From Nitriliruptoraceae bacterium (lineage in GTDB: Bacteria > Actinomycetota > Nitriliruptoria > Nitriliruptorales > Nitriliruptoraceae), in assembly GCA_007118045.1 (NCBI GenBank), contig SKTG01000306.1:1-6695 (forward strand): a stretch of 6,695 nt of DNA, written 5' to 3'. Below are positions 1-6,057 of the stretch, in pieces. The position numbers were made by a program, and so were the translations under genes. Under the pieces are notes generated by a model. It was not told where the DNA came from. It did not search any database and was given only the letters and a program-made list of their open reading frames with translations. Each line of letters starts with the position of its first letter. The stretch's first letter is position 1.

Positions 1-44
1 GCGGTCAGCAGCGGTACGTCCGCGACGTCACCCAACGTCTCCAC
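1..44 (-). CDS. Partial CDS (5' end only), possibly NAD(P)H-hydrate epimerase
   Basis: Only the first 15 codons are inside the window; the gene continues past the left edge. A GTG start at 44-42 is preceded by a strong AGGAGG Shine-Dalgarno (49-54) with a 4-base spacer. The frame is open to the edge and reads M-E-T-L-G-D-V-A-D-V-P-L-L-T-A. The gene would be co-directional with glmS and 122 bases downstream of its stop. In actinobacteria, glmS is often followed by acpS, the NAD(P)H-hydrate repair gene (nnr) and alr. The ending V-P-L-L-T-A resembles the N-terminal start of YjeF/NnrE proteins, typically a hydrophobic pair then T-A-x-x-M. It does not resemble the usual start of AcpS. The start is seen in sequence. 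The product name is inference from synteny and very few residues, so it is weak. Confidence 0.45.
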   Translation of the reverse strand, partial: METLGDVADVPLLT

Positions 45-48
45 CGTT

Positions 49-60
49 CCTCCTCGGAGG
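49..60 (-). promoter_or_regulatory. Shine-Dalgarno inside a small self-complementary element
   Basis: On the minus strand, CCTCCGAGGAGG lies four bases upstream of the GTG start of the left-edge gene. The AGGAGG ribosome-binding site (49-54) can pair with the preceding CCTC (57-60) in a 4-bp stem with a four-base CGAG loop. This could partly mask the ribosome-binding site. The remaining intergenic bases (61-166) hold two copies of the palindrome GCCGGC (74-79 and 95-100), which could form a 6-bp hairpin. I see no U-rich terminator or other gene there. The pairing is visible; a regulatory role is speculation. Confidence 0.35.
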
Positions 61-166
61 TCACGAGGCTACTGCCGGCGCCACGACGACCGCGGCCGGC
101 TCCGGGCAGGCCAGGCGGACCGACGGGCTCACGACCTCAGCCGGCTTCTCCGGGTGGCGGGGACGC

Positions 167-2020
167 TCACTCGACGGTGACCGTCTTGGCCAGGTTGCGC
201 GGCTGATCGACGTCCTCGCCGCGCAGGGTGGCGACGTGGTAGCTGACGAGCTGGAGTGGGACGACCGAGAGCACGGGGCCCGCCAGCTCGTGGGGCGCCT
301 CCGGCAGCGTCAGCACGTGGTCCGCGTGTTCCTTCAGCTCCGCGGTCGAACCGTCCGTGCCGAGCGCCAGCACCGAGGCGCCACGAGCGCGCACCTCCTG
401 GATGTTCGACACCATCTTGGCGAAGACGTGCCCGGCGGACGCGAGCGCGACCACCAGCGACCCGGGCTCGATCAACGCGATCGGCCCGTGCTTCATCTCG
501 CCGGCGGGGAACGCCTCCGCGTGGAGGTAGCTGATCTCCTTGAGCTTGAGGGCACCCTCCATCGCGATGGGGAGTCCCGCGTGACGCCCGATGAACATCG
601 TGTAGTCGGTGTCCTTGTAGCGCTCCGCGAGCTCACGGATCTCCCCGTCGAGCTCGAGCACCCGCTCCAGCGCCGTCGGGATCTGCTGCAACCGCGCGAT
701 GATGTCCGCGGTCTCGGTGGCGTACATGCGGCCCCGGACCTGCGCGAGGTAGAGCCCGATCAGCAGGCTGCCCACGATCTGGGTCGTGAAGGCCTTGGTC
801 GACGCGACCGCGACCTCGGGACCCGCATGGGTGTAGAGCACCCCGTCGGCCTCGCGCGCCAGGGTCGAGCCGACCACGTTGCAGATGGCGAGCACGGGTG
901 CGCGCTGATCTCTGGCGTGACTGGCGGCCGCGATGGTGTCGACGGTCTCACCCGACTGGCTGATCGCGATGACCAGCGTGTGCGGGTCGACGATCGGGTC
1001 GCGGTAGCGGAACTCGCTGGCCACCTCGACGTCGACGGGGATGCCGGCCCAGTGTTCGATGGCGAGCTTGCCGACCATCCCGGCGTGCAGTGAGGTGCCG
1101 CAGGCCAGGACGAAGACCTTGTCGATACGAGCGAGATCCAGCTCGTCGATCCGTAGCTCGTCGAGATGCAACCTCGGCGACGACCCCGGTTCCGGTGCGG
1201 TGTAGCGATCGAGGAGGGTGTCGAGCACCGCCTGCGGCTGCTCGAAGATCTCCTTGAGCATGAAGTGGTCGTAGCCCTGCTTCTCCGCCGCATCGAGGTC
1301 CCAGTTCACCGTGTACCGGTGTGGCTCGGCGAGCGCACCCTCCGCGTCGGTCACCTCGATGCCGTCCGGTGAGATGCGGGCGACCTGGCCGTCCCGCAGG
1401 GCGGCGACGTCGCGTGTGTAGGCGATCAGTGCGGTGACGTCGGAGGCGCAGTACCCCACCCCGTCGGCGTGGGCGACGATCAACGGTGCCTCGTACTTGG
1501 CGACCACGATCGTCTCCGGGTCGTCCAGCGCGGTGAAGCACAGGGAGTACGCCCCGCGCAGCTGGGGCAGCACGCGCCGGACGGCGTCGAACAAGTCGGG
1601 GGCGTCCATGGTCTCCAGCTCGCGGCCGACCAGGTGCGCCACGACCTCGCTGTCGGTGTCCGAGGCGAAGCGCACGTCACCGAGTCCGGCCTTCAGGCTC
1701 TGGTAGTTCTCGATGATGCCGTTGTGCACGACCGCGACGCGACCCGCCGGCTCCACGTGCGGGTGGGCGTTGCGGTCCGTGGGCGCACCGTGGGTCGCCC
1801 AGCGCGTGTGTCCGATCCCGGCGCGGGAGGCCAGGGGCTGACCGGCCAGTGCGCCGGTCAGCTGCTCGAGCTTGCCGGCGCGCTTGACCACGCGCAGGTC
1901 ACGGCCGTCGTTGGCCACGACACCGGCCGAGTCGTAGCCGCGGTACTCGAGGCGCTTGAGGCCCGCCACGATGCCGTCGATCGCGTCGTCCCGGCCGGTG
2001 ATGCCGATGATGCCGCACAC
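167..2020 (-). CDS. glmS: Glutamine--fructose-6-phosphate aminotransferase (isomerizing), GlmS
   Basis: 617 residues, the usual length for the family. GlmS transfers the amide nitrogen of glutamine to fructose-6-phosphate, giving glucosamine-6-phosphate, the first step towards UDP-GlcNAc; it is cytoplasmic. The N-terminal class II glutaminase domain (about 2-240) begins with nucleophile Cys2 in CGIIGI and has HTRWATHG (71-78), NGIIEN (100-105) and SDTDSE (120-125). The two SIS domains show ACGTS (306-310), SQSGET (354-359), ASTKAFTTQ (406-414), KLKE (492-495), His500 and His511. The C-terminal DQPRNLAKTVTVE carries Lys612, equivalent to the E. coli lysine that forms the Schiff base with the sugar. 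The GTG start at 2020-2018 is chosen because Cys must be residue 2 after Met removal; GGGAGGGG lies 6 bases upstream. The frame stays open a further 861 bases upstream, but that stretch lies antisense to another gene and shows no protein character. No glmS ribozyme is recognisable upstream. It lies divergent from the exported-protein gene. Confidence 0.98.
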   Translation of the reverse strand: MCGIIGITGRDDAIDGIVAGLKRLEYRGYDSAGVVANDGRDLRVVKRAGKLEQLTGALAGQPLASRAGIGHTRWATHGAPTDRNAHPHVEPAGRVAVVHNGIIENYQSLKAGLGDVRFASDTDSEVVAHLVGRELETMDAPDLFDAVRRVLPQLRGAYSLCFTALDDPETIVVAKYEAPLIVAHADGVGYCASDVTALIAYTRDVAALRDGQVARISPDGIEVTDAEGALAEPHRYTVNWDLDAAEKQGYDHFMLKEIFEQPQAVLDTLLDRYTAPEPGSSPRLHLDELRIDELDLARIDKVFVLACGTSLHAGMVGKLAIEHWAGIPVDVEVASEFRYRDPIVDPHTLVIAISQSGETVDTIAAASHARDQRAPVLAICNVVGSTLAREADGVLYTHAGPEVAVASTKAFTTQIVGSLLIGLYLAQVRGRMYATETADIIARLQQIPTALERVLELDGEIRELAERYKDTDYTMFIGRHAGLPIAMEGALKLKEISYLHAEAFPAGEMKHGPIALIEPGSLVVALASAGHVFAKMVSNIQEVRARGASVLALGTDGSTAELKEHADHVLTLPEAPHELAGPVLSVVPLQLVSYHVATLRGEDVDQPRNLAKTVTVE

Positions 2021-2084
2021 GTGGAGCCCCTCCCGGTCCCGAGGTGGCCGTCGCCGGAGACCGGGGCGACGACGTCGACATGCC

Positions 2085-2090
2085 ACCCTA
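2085..2090 (-). promoter_or_regulatory. Candidate -10 element for glmS
   Basis: TAGGGT on the minus strand fits the actinobacterial -10 consensus TANNNT and lies about 65 bases upstream of the glmS GTG. It stands out because this stretch is otherwise nearly pure G and C. No recognisable -35 hexamer is found at 16-18 bases. It is a candidate only. Confidence 0.25.
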
Positions 2091-2195
2091 GCCGCCGCGC
2101 CGGCGCCGAACGCTCGACCGATGGTCCCGGCGGCGTCTCGCGACGGCCCCTGGTCCGACCGAGCGGACCGCGCGGGTGATCCGCTCCGTGCCGGG

Positions 2196-2218
2196 ACTCG
2201 GTCGAACTCGGTTACCGT
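2196..2218 (+). promoter_or_regulatory. Direct repeat ACTCGGT x2, 10 bp apart, abutting a TANNNT box
   Basis: Two identical 7-mers ACTCGGT (2196-2202 and 2206-2212) start exactly 10 bp apart, one helical turn. They run directly into TACCGT (2213-2218), a possible -10 box. The start codon of the exported-protein gene is 55 bases downstream. The arrangement is what a regulator site overlapping the core promoter would look like. No specific regulator can be named, and chance is possible for repeats this short. Confidence 0.25.
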
Positions 2219-2273
2219 CGTCCGCGCCCACGCCGCGCCCCGAAGGGCTGTCGAGGGTGGACGAGGTGACAGC

Positions 2274-2876
2274 ATGAGGTGGGGTCGTCGCGGGACGGTC
2301 GCGGCCGTGGTCGTGGCGTTCACGGCCGTCACGGTGCTCGGTTCGGGGGTGCGCATCACCGGGCACCACGGCGAGGTCGAGGCGGGCGACACCTCACTGG
2401 CCGTCCAGCGCGACGACGGCCGGACCTGGCAGGTCGTGCCCTTCGAGCCGGGCACGACTGCGGTCGTCGAGTTCGAGGTGGAGCACCGGGGTGCCTTGCC
2501 GGTCACCCTCGTCGGCCTGACCGACTCGCGGGCGCGCGGCGCCGTTGACTGCGGCTGGAACCCCGAACACGCCACCGCGGAGGGCGAAGGCGGCGACGGC
2601 ACGGTTGGCACGCCGCTGCCGGAGGGGGTCGAGCTGCGGCGGGGTGACCGGCTCACCATCACCGTCCGGGGCGAGTTCGTGGGGGAACCCGGCTGTCTCG
2701 TCGACGGCCAGGTCTTCGCCCGGCCCACCTTCCTGGCCGACGTCTCCGTGCTCGGGCTGCGGCACCGGCAACGGCTCCAGCCACCCCGGGTCCTGGCGTG
2801 GTCGACGGATCCGGCCGAGGTGGCTGAGCGCTGGACCCACGTGCCGGTGGCCCCCCGGGTCGGCACCGTCCCGTAG
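2274..2876 (+). CDS. Unrecognised exported or membrane-anchored protein, predicted beta-rich
   Basis: 200 residues; I do not recognise a family. The ATG at 2274 is preceded by GAGGTG at 5 bases and begins a typical export signal or anchor: a positively charged start (MRWGRR) followed by a hydrophobic run at residues 8-23 (rich in V, A, T, F). No clear A-x-A cleavage site or lipobox cysteine is visible, so it may remain as an N-terminal membrane anchor with the rest outside. Residues about 38-170 look beta-rich, with alternating hydrophobics such as TTAVVEFEVEHRGALPVTLVG (60-81) and RRGDRLTITVRGEF (122-135), as in Ig-like or fibronectin-like sandwiches. Two cysteines, Cys93 and Cys141, could form an extracytoplasmic disulfide. 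The tail is rich in P, R and V, with no second membrane segment. It is the only plus-strand gene, convergent with the oxidoreductase (82 bases between stops) and divergent from glmS. The frame extends upstream of the ATG without protein-like character, so the later start is preferred. Function unknown. Confidence 0.75.
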   Translation: MRWGRRGTVAAVVVAFTAVTVLGSGVRITGHHGEVEAGDTSLAVQRDDGRTWQVVPFEPGTTAVVEFEVEHRGALPVTLVGLTDSRARGAVDCGWNPEHATAEGEGGDGTVGTPLPEGVELRRGDRLTITVRGEFVGEPGCLVDGQVFARPTFLADVSVLGLRHRQRLQPPRVLAWSTDPAEVAERWTHVPVAPRVGTVP

Positions 2877-2897
2877 CGCAACGATCCGCGCGGGCCT

Positions 2898-2963
2898 CAC
2901 CGTCGGGTCAGCGCCGCCGTGGGGTCGGCACCGCCGTGGGGGTCGGCCCCGCCGTGGGTCAGC
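2898..2963. repeat. Imperfect tandem repeat (three units of 15-17 bp plus a degenerate fourth) between convergent genes
   Basis: Three near-identical units, CCGCCGTGGGGTCGGC (2914-2929), CCGCCGTGGGGGTCGGC (2931-2947) and CCGCCGTGGGTCAGC (2949-2963), follow a degenerate copy CACCGTCGGGTCAGC (2898-2912). The period is 17-18 bp. The last unit includes the stop codon of the oxidoreductase gene (TCA at 2959-2961). The two inner units have TCG where the outer ones have TCA. The array fills most of the 82-base gap between the convergent genes. A short GGGG-TCGG-CCCC hairpin (2939-2950) lies within it, but no clear terminator. Confidence 0.8.
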
Positions 2964-3972
2964 CGAAGGTCTCGACGATGGCGTGGAGGTTCTCCGCCAG
3001 GCGCTCCGGCCCGACGCCGAACCACGCTCCGCCCAGGATGACGTGGTCGACGTGCTGCTCGATGGCGGGCAGCCGGTCCCGCACCTCCGCCGGGGTGCCC
3101 GCGACCGCGTAGCGTTCCACGGCTTCGTCGGGCACGGCGTCCGCCATGGCACCCGGGTCGGCGCGCGACTGCTTGAAGACCCGCCGGAGCTGGTCGGTCA
3201 GCGCACCGTCGCCGTACGACTCGAAGACGGCCCGGTAGTTCGGGGTGGTGCCGTAGAAGCCGATCTGTTGTTTCGCCTCGCGGATCGCGACCTCACGGTC
3301 ATCTGCGACGCACAGGATCACGCCCTGGCAGATCGAGAAGTCCGCGCGCGACCGCCCGGCGTCGACCAGCGCCTCCTCGATCCGGGGGAGCACGTCGTCG
3401 GCGAGGTACGCGGCCGAGGTGAAGGGGTGCCCGAGGATGCCGTCGGCGTGCGTGGCGGCCGCAGCCGTCATCCTCGGCCCGACCGCCGCCACGTTCACGC
3501 GAGGCAGGGCACGGTCGGTGGCGGTGCCGGGGCCGGTGAGACCGGGCCGGACCACCTGGTAGATGTCCCCGCGGAAGGTGGCGTCCTCGCCCCGTTCCAT
3601 GCGCCAGACGGTCCGCATCGCCTGCACGTACTCCGCCATGCGCTTGGCCGGCTGGTCGAACGCGGCCGAGAACCGCTCCTCGATGATGCGCTTGACCTGG
3701 CTGCCGAGCCCGACGACGAAACGGTCACCGGAGAGCTCGTTGAGGTCCCATGCCTGCATCGCGGTGACCGTCGGCGAGCGAGGGAACGCCAGCGTGATGT
3801 TGGTCCCGATGTCGATGCGCTCGGTGGCCTGCGCCAGCACCGCGGCCTGGATCATCGAGTCGTGGGAGGTCTCGGCCACCCAGGCGGCGTCGAAGCCGTG
3901 CGCCTCGACCTGCCGGGCGAGCTCGGGCAACGCCGCGTGCGGCCCCCCGAGTACCACGCCTCTGCTCGCCAT
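2959..3972 (-). CDS. LLM-class (luciferase-like) F420-dependent oxidoreductase
   Basis: 337 residues, the usual length for a single-domain luciferase-like TIM-barrel enzyme. Such proteins bind FMN or, commonly in actinobacteria, reduced coenzyme F420 and carry out hydride transfer on varied substrates in the cytoplasm. Visible signatures: an early barrel strand with ARQVEAHGFDAAWVAET (19-35); ERIDIGTNITLAFPRSP (51-67); LSGDRFVVGLGSQVK (80-94), a typical LLM loop; RMAEYVQAMRTVW (111-123); NVAAVGPRMTAAAATHADG (160-178); and AGTPAEVRDRL (291-301) near the C-terminus. The pattern GLGSQVK...ERFS...P..RM.EYV recalls the family called F420-dependent oxidoreductase MSMEG_2256 (TIGR03617); this is from memory and needs an HMM check. 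The ATG at 3972 has GGGAGG 6 bases upstream. The gene lies 75 bases after glmM on the same strand, so it may share its transcript despite a hairpin between. The substrate cannot be predicted. Its stop codon lies inside a tandem repeat. Confidence 0.9.
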   Translation of the reverse strand: MASRGVVLGGPHAALPELARQVEAHGFDAAWVAETSHDSMIQAAVLAQATERIDIGTNITLAFPRSPTVTAMQAWDLNELSGDRFVVGLGSQVKRIIEERFSAAFDQPAKRMAEYVQAMRTVWRMERGEDATFRGDIYQVVRPGLTGPGTATDRALPRVNVAAVGPRMTAAAATHADGILGHPFTSAAYLADDVLPRIEEALVDAGRSRADFSICQGVILCVADDREVAIREAKQQIGFYGTTPNYRAVFESYGDGALTDQLRRVFKQSRADPGAMADAVPDEAVERYAVAGTPAEVRDRLPAIEQHVDHVILGGAWFGVGPERLAENLHAIVETFG

Positions 3973-4010
3973 CCCGTGCCTCCCATACCGGCCGTGCGGC
4001 AGGCTAACGG

Positions 4011-4035
4011 GTCGGGGTCACCCGGTCCCCCCGAC
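4011..4035 (-). terminator. GC-rich hairpin just after glmM, possible weak terminator
   Basis: A perfect 7-bp inverted repeat, GTCGGGG (4011-4017) and CCCCGAC (4029-4035), with an 11-base loop lies 12 bases beyond the glmM stop. No U-tract follows, which is common for GC-rich actinobacteria. It may attenuate transcription into the oxidoreductase gene, whose own TANNNT-like element (TAGCCT, minus strand, 4001-4006) lies immediately downstream. The fold is visible; the function is inferred. Confidence 0.4.
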
Positions 4036-4047
4036 GCCGACCGCATC

Positions 4048-5388
4048 TCAGACGGCGAGGTGCTCGCGGACCGCTCCGGCGATGCGGTCGACGCTGGAGC
4101 GTGCGTCCTCCTCCGACTCCGCTTCCGCCATCACGCGGATGAGGGCTTCCGTGCCGGACGGGCGCAGCAGCACCCGTCCCGCCTCACCGAGCCGGGACTC
4201 CTCGGCACGGACGGCGTCCCAGACCGGCTCGGCCTCCCCCAGGCGCGAGCGGTCGACCCCGGGCACGTTGACCAGCACCTGCGGCAGTCGCGTCATGACG
4301 GAGCGCAGCTCCTCGAGGGGCGACCCGGTCGAGCGCACGATGGACAGCAAACGGACCGCGGAGAGGAGCCCGTCTCCCGTGGTGGCGTGATCGAGGTCGA
4401 TGAGGTGGCCGGACTGCTCGCCGCCGAGGTTGAGCCCACGCTCACGCATCGCCTCGAGCACGTAGCGGTCCCCGACCTTGGTCTCGACCACGTCGATGCC
4501 GAGCGACTCCATCGCGTGCTTGAAACCCAGGTTGGTCATCACGGTGGTCGCCACCGTGTCCGCGTTCAGGGTGCCGAGGTGGTGCATCTGCCGGGCGAGC
4601 ACCGCGAGGATCACGTCACCGTCGACCTCGGTGCCCTGGTGCGTGGCTGCGATCAACCGGTCCGCGTCGCCGTCGTGGCTGATGCCGGCGTCCGCACCGT
4701 GCTCGACGACCCCCTGGGCGACGATCTCCGGGTAGGTCGAACCGCAGCCCTCGTTGATGTTGGCGCCGTCGGGGCGGCAGTGGAGCGTGACGACCTCGGC
4801 TCCGAGCTGGCGGTAGACCTGCGGCGCCACGTTGGACGCAGCGCCGTTCGCGCCGTCGACGACGATCTTGAGCCCGCTCAGGTCGACGTCGACGATCGCG
4901 GTGAGGTGTTCGATGTAGCGCGAGACCGCGGCGGGGTCGGTGAGGCGGCGACCGATGCGCACCCCGTCGGGACGTCGTCCCGTGCCCTCGGCGATGATGG
5001 CCTCGAGCCGCTCCTCCTCCAGATCGGTGAGCTTGAACCCATCCGGGCCGAAGAACTTGATGCCGTTGTCACCGACGGGGTTGTGCGAGGCGGAGATCAT
5101 CGCGCCGGCCGCGGCGCTCGAGTGCATGGTCAGGTGCGCCACGGCGGGCGTGGGCATCACCCCGACGCAGACGGCGTCGCCGCCGGCGGCGGTGATCCCC
5201 GCCACCAGCGCGGCCTCGAGCATCTCCCCCGACCACCGGGGGTCGCGTCCGACCACCACGGAGGGACGCTTCTCGCCCTCGTCGTGCAGGAGCGTGACCA
5301 GCCCCCGGCCGAGGTCGACCGCCAGCTCCGGGGTGAGGTCGATGTTGGCCTTGCCGCGGACACCGTCCGTGCCGAAGATCCTGCTCAC
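4048..5388 (-). CDS. glmM: Phosphoglucosamine mutase, GlmM
   Basis: 446 residues, full length for bacterial GlmM (about 445-450). It converts glucosamine-6-phosphate to glucosamine-1-phosphate through a phosphoserine intermediate. This is the step between GlmS and the acetyltransferase/uridyltransferase GlmU on the way to UDP-GlcNAc. Signatures of the alpha-D-phosphohexomutase family are all present in order: FGTDGVRG (5-12); the phosphoserine loop ISASHNP (98-104) with Ser101 as the expected phosphorylated residue; the metal-binding loop DGDADR (239-244); the sugar-binding loop GEQSGH (323-328); and the phosphate-binding loop RPSGTEALIR (409-418). The start is GTG at 5388-5386, with a perfect AGGAGG (5395-5400) six bases upstream, and MSRIFGTDG is the expected N-terminus. 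It sits downstream of rpsI, as is common in actinobacteria, but a strong hairpin and 265 bases separate them, so it probably has its own promoter. Confidence 0.98.
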   Translation of the reverse strand: MSRIFGTDGVRGKANIDLTPELAVDLGRGLVTLLHDEGEKRPSVVVGRDPRWSGEMLEAALVAGITAAGGDAVCVGVMPTPAVAHLTMHSSAAAGAMISASHNPVGDNGIKFFGPDGFKLTDLEEERLEAIIAEGTGRRPDGVRIGRRLTDPAAVSRYIEHLTAIVDVDLSGLKIVVDGANGAASNVAPQVYRQLGAEVVTLHCRPDGANINEGCGSTYPEIVAQGVVEHGADAGISHDGDADRLIAATHQGTEVDGDVILAVLARQMHHLGTLNADTVATTVMTNLGFKHAMESLGIDVVETKVGDRYVLEAMRERGLNLGGEQSGHLIDLDHATTGDGLLSAVRLLSIVRSTGSPLEELRSVMTRLPQVLVNVPGVDRSRLGEAEPVWDAVRAEESRLGEAGRVLLRPSGTEALIRVMAEAESEEDARSSVDRIAGAVREHLAV

Positions 5389-5394
5389 CTTGCG

Positions 5395-5426
5395 CCTCCT
5401 GCTCGTGGGGCCTGCCCGAAGGGCCC
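5395..5426 (-). promoter_or_regulatory. glmM ribosome-binding site with a leader hairpin just upstream
   Basis: The glmM Shine-Dalgarno AGGAGG is at 5395-5400. Seven bases further upstream lies an inverted repeat GGGCC/GGCCC (5408-5412 and 5422-5426) with a nine-base loop; an alternative fold is GCCC-TTC-GGGC. The hairpin leaves the ribosome-binding site free, so it is not obviously a translational switch. Confidence 0.4.
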
Positions 5427-5487
5427 GCGCCGATCGACGTCGGTCGCAACGCCGTGGTCCGATCGTGGTCGGCGTCGCCGGTGAGCG

Positions 5488-5493
5488 ACCTTA
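5488..5493 (-). promoter_or_regulatory. Candidate -10 element for glmM
   Basis: TAAGGT on the minus strand matches TANNNT and is one of the few AT-containing spots in the 265-base gap upstream of glmM. It lies about 100 bases before the GTG start and past the probable rpsI terminator, in the right place for a separate glmM promoter. The -35 region is unconvincing. The rest of the gap (5427-5575) shows no gene. Confidence 0.25.
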
Positions 5494-5575
5494 GGAGCAG
5501 CGAGCCGGCGCCCGTCCGACGCTCGACGCCGGCGCCGCACCCGGGCGGTCGACGGGCTCGTCGTCGCGACCCGCT

Positions 5576-5624
5576 CACACGACGATGCCGCCCCGACGGT
5601 GGCGGAGGCGGCATCGTGCGTGTG
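5576..5624 (-). terminator. Probable terminator of the rplM-rpsI operon
   Basis: A long inverted repeat begins 29 bases after the rpsI stop. Arm 5576-5592 pairs with 5607-5624 in 17 base pairs, broken only by one bulged G at 5618, around a 14-base loop. There is no T-tract on the minus-strand 3' side. Many actinobacterial terminators look like this, so it is called a terminator by position and stem strength. The same fold would also form in a plus-strand transcript, but no plus-strand gene ends here. Confidence 0.7.
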
Positions 5625-5653
5625 TGTTGGCACCGGCCTGGACCGGTCGTCGC

Positions 5654-6043
5654 TCAGCGCTTGCTGAACTGCGGGGCGCGGCGGGCCTTCTTCAGGCCGT
5701 ACTTCTTGCGCTCGACCTTGCGGGCGTCACGCGTGAGCATCCCGGCACTCTTGAGCGGACCACGCCACGCGGGGTCCTCCGCGGCCAGGGCACGAGCGAT
5801 CGCCAGGCGCAGGGCGCCGGCCTGACCGGTCGTGCCGCCGCCGTGCAGGCGGGCCACGACGTCCCACTGGCCGTCCTGCTCGAGCACACCGAAGGGCTCG
5901 AGCGCGTGCGCGCGGAGCTTCTCCGTGGTGAAGAACTCCTCGAGCGGCTTGCCGTTGAGGGTGTGCTGCCCGGAGCCGCGGCCGAGGCGCGCTCGCGCGA
6001 CGGCCTCCTTGCGGCGCCCGGTGAAGATGTTCGTGTCCGCCAT
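5654..6043 (-). CDS. rpsI: 30S ribosomal protein S9
   Basis: 129 residues, a normal length for S9 (uS9). It is a small-subunit head protein whose C-terminal tail reaches towards the P-site tRNA anticodon. Family hallmarks are TGRRKEAVARARL (8-20), LHGGGTTGQAGALRLAIARAL (67-87) and the basic end KKYGLKKARRAPQFSKR, with the conserved terminal S-K-R. The ATG at 6043 follows the rplM stop by 11 bases, and its ribosome-binding site GAGGAA (6051-6056) overlaps the rplM TGA, so the two genes are expected to be translationally coupled. It is the last gene of the operon, followed by a strong hairpin. Confidence 0.98.
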   Translation of the reverse strand: MADTNIFTGRRKEAVARARLGRGSGQHTLNGKPLEEFFTTEKLRAHALEPFGVLEQDGQWDVVARLHGGGTTGQAGALRLAIARALAAEDPAWRGPLKSAGMLTRDARKVERKKYGLKKARRAPQFSKR

Positions 6044-6050
6044 GGGGTGC

Positions 6051-6057
6051 TTCCTCA
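6051..6057 (-). promoter_or_regulatory. rpsI Shine-Dalgarno overlapping the rplM stop codon
   Basis: On the minus strand TGAGGAA combines the rplM stop (TGA, 6055-6057) with the rpsI ribosome-binding site (GAGGAA, 6051-6056), seven bases before the rpsI ATG. A ribosome finishing L13 is thus placed to restart on S9, which fits equimolar production of the two proteins. Confidence 0.8.

Larger units (their letters stand above)
2021..2273. other. Divergent intergenic region between glmS and the exported-protein gene
   Basis: 253 bases without a convincing gene. It must hold the promoters for both divergent genes. Visible elements: the glmS Shine-Dalgarno (about 2027-2034, minus strand); TAGGGT on the minus strand at 2085-2090, matching the actinobacterial -10 pattern TANNNT, about 65 bases before the glmS start; a perfect 6-bp inverted repeat GGTCCG/CGGACC with a 6-base loop (2152-2169); and a phased direct repeat at 2196-2212. 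The plus-strand gene's ribosome-binding site, GAGGTG, lies 5 bases before its ATG. No good -35 box is seen for either direction. Confidence 0.6.

Noticed and set aside
236..1093. A 285-codon plus-strand frame inside glmS
   Set aside because: It lies wholly antisense to glmS, which has every catalytic motif. The composition (R, L, D, H, V runs) is that of a shadow frame.
2021..2273. A glmS ribozyme/riboswitch upstream of glmS
   Set aside because: The ribozyme is mostly known from Firmicutes and relatives, and no recognisable core or cleavage-site context is seen. The gap is also shared with a divergent gene.
2898..2963. CRISPR-like repeat array
   Set aside because: Units are 15-17 bp, contiguous with no spacers, and degenerate. 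This is a simple tandem duplication.
2545..5484. A 979-codon open frame on the plus strand, antisense to the oxidoreductase and glmM
   Set aside because: It covers two confidently identified minus-strand genes with complete motif sets. Its translation is rich in R, G, D and H without domain-like patterns, the usual mirror frame in GC-rich coding DNA.
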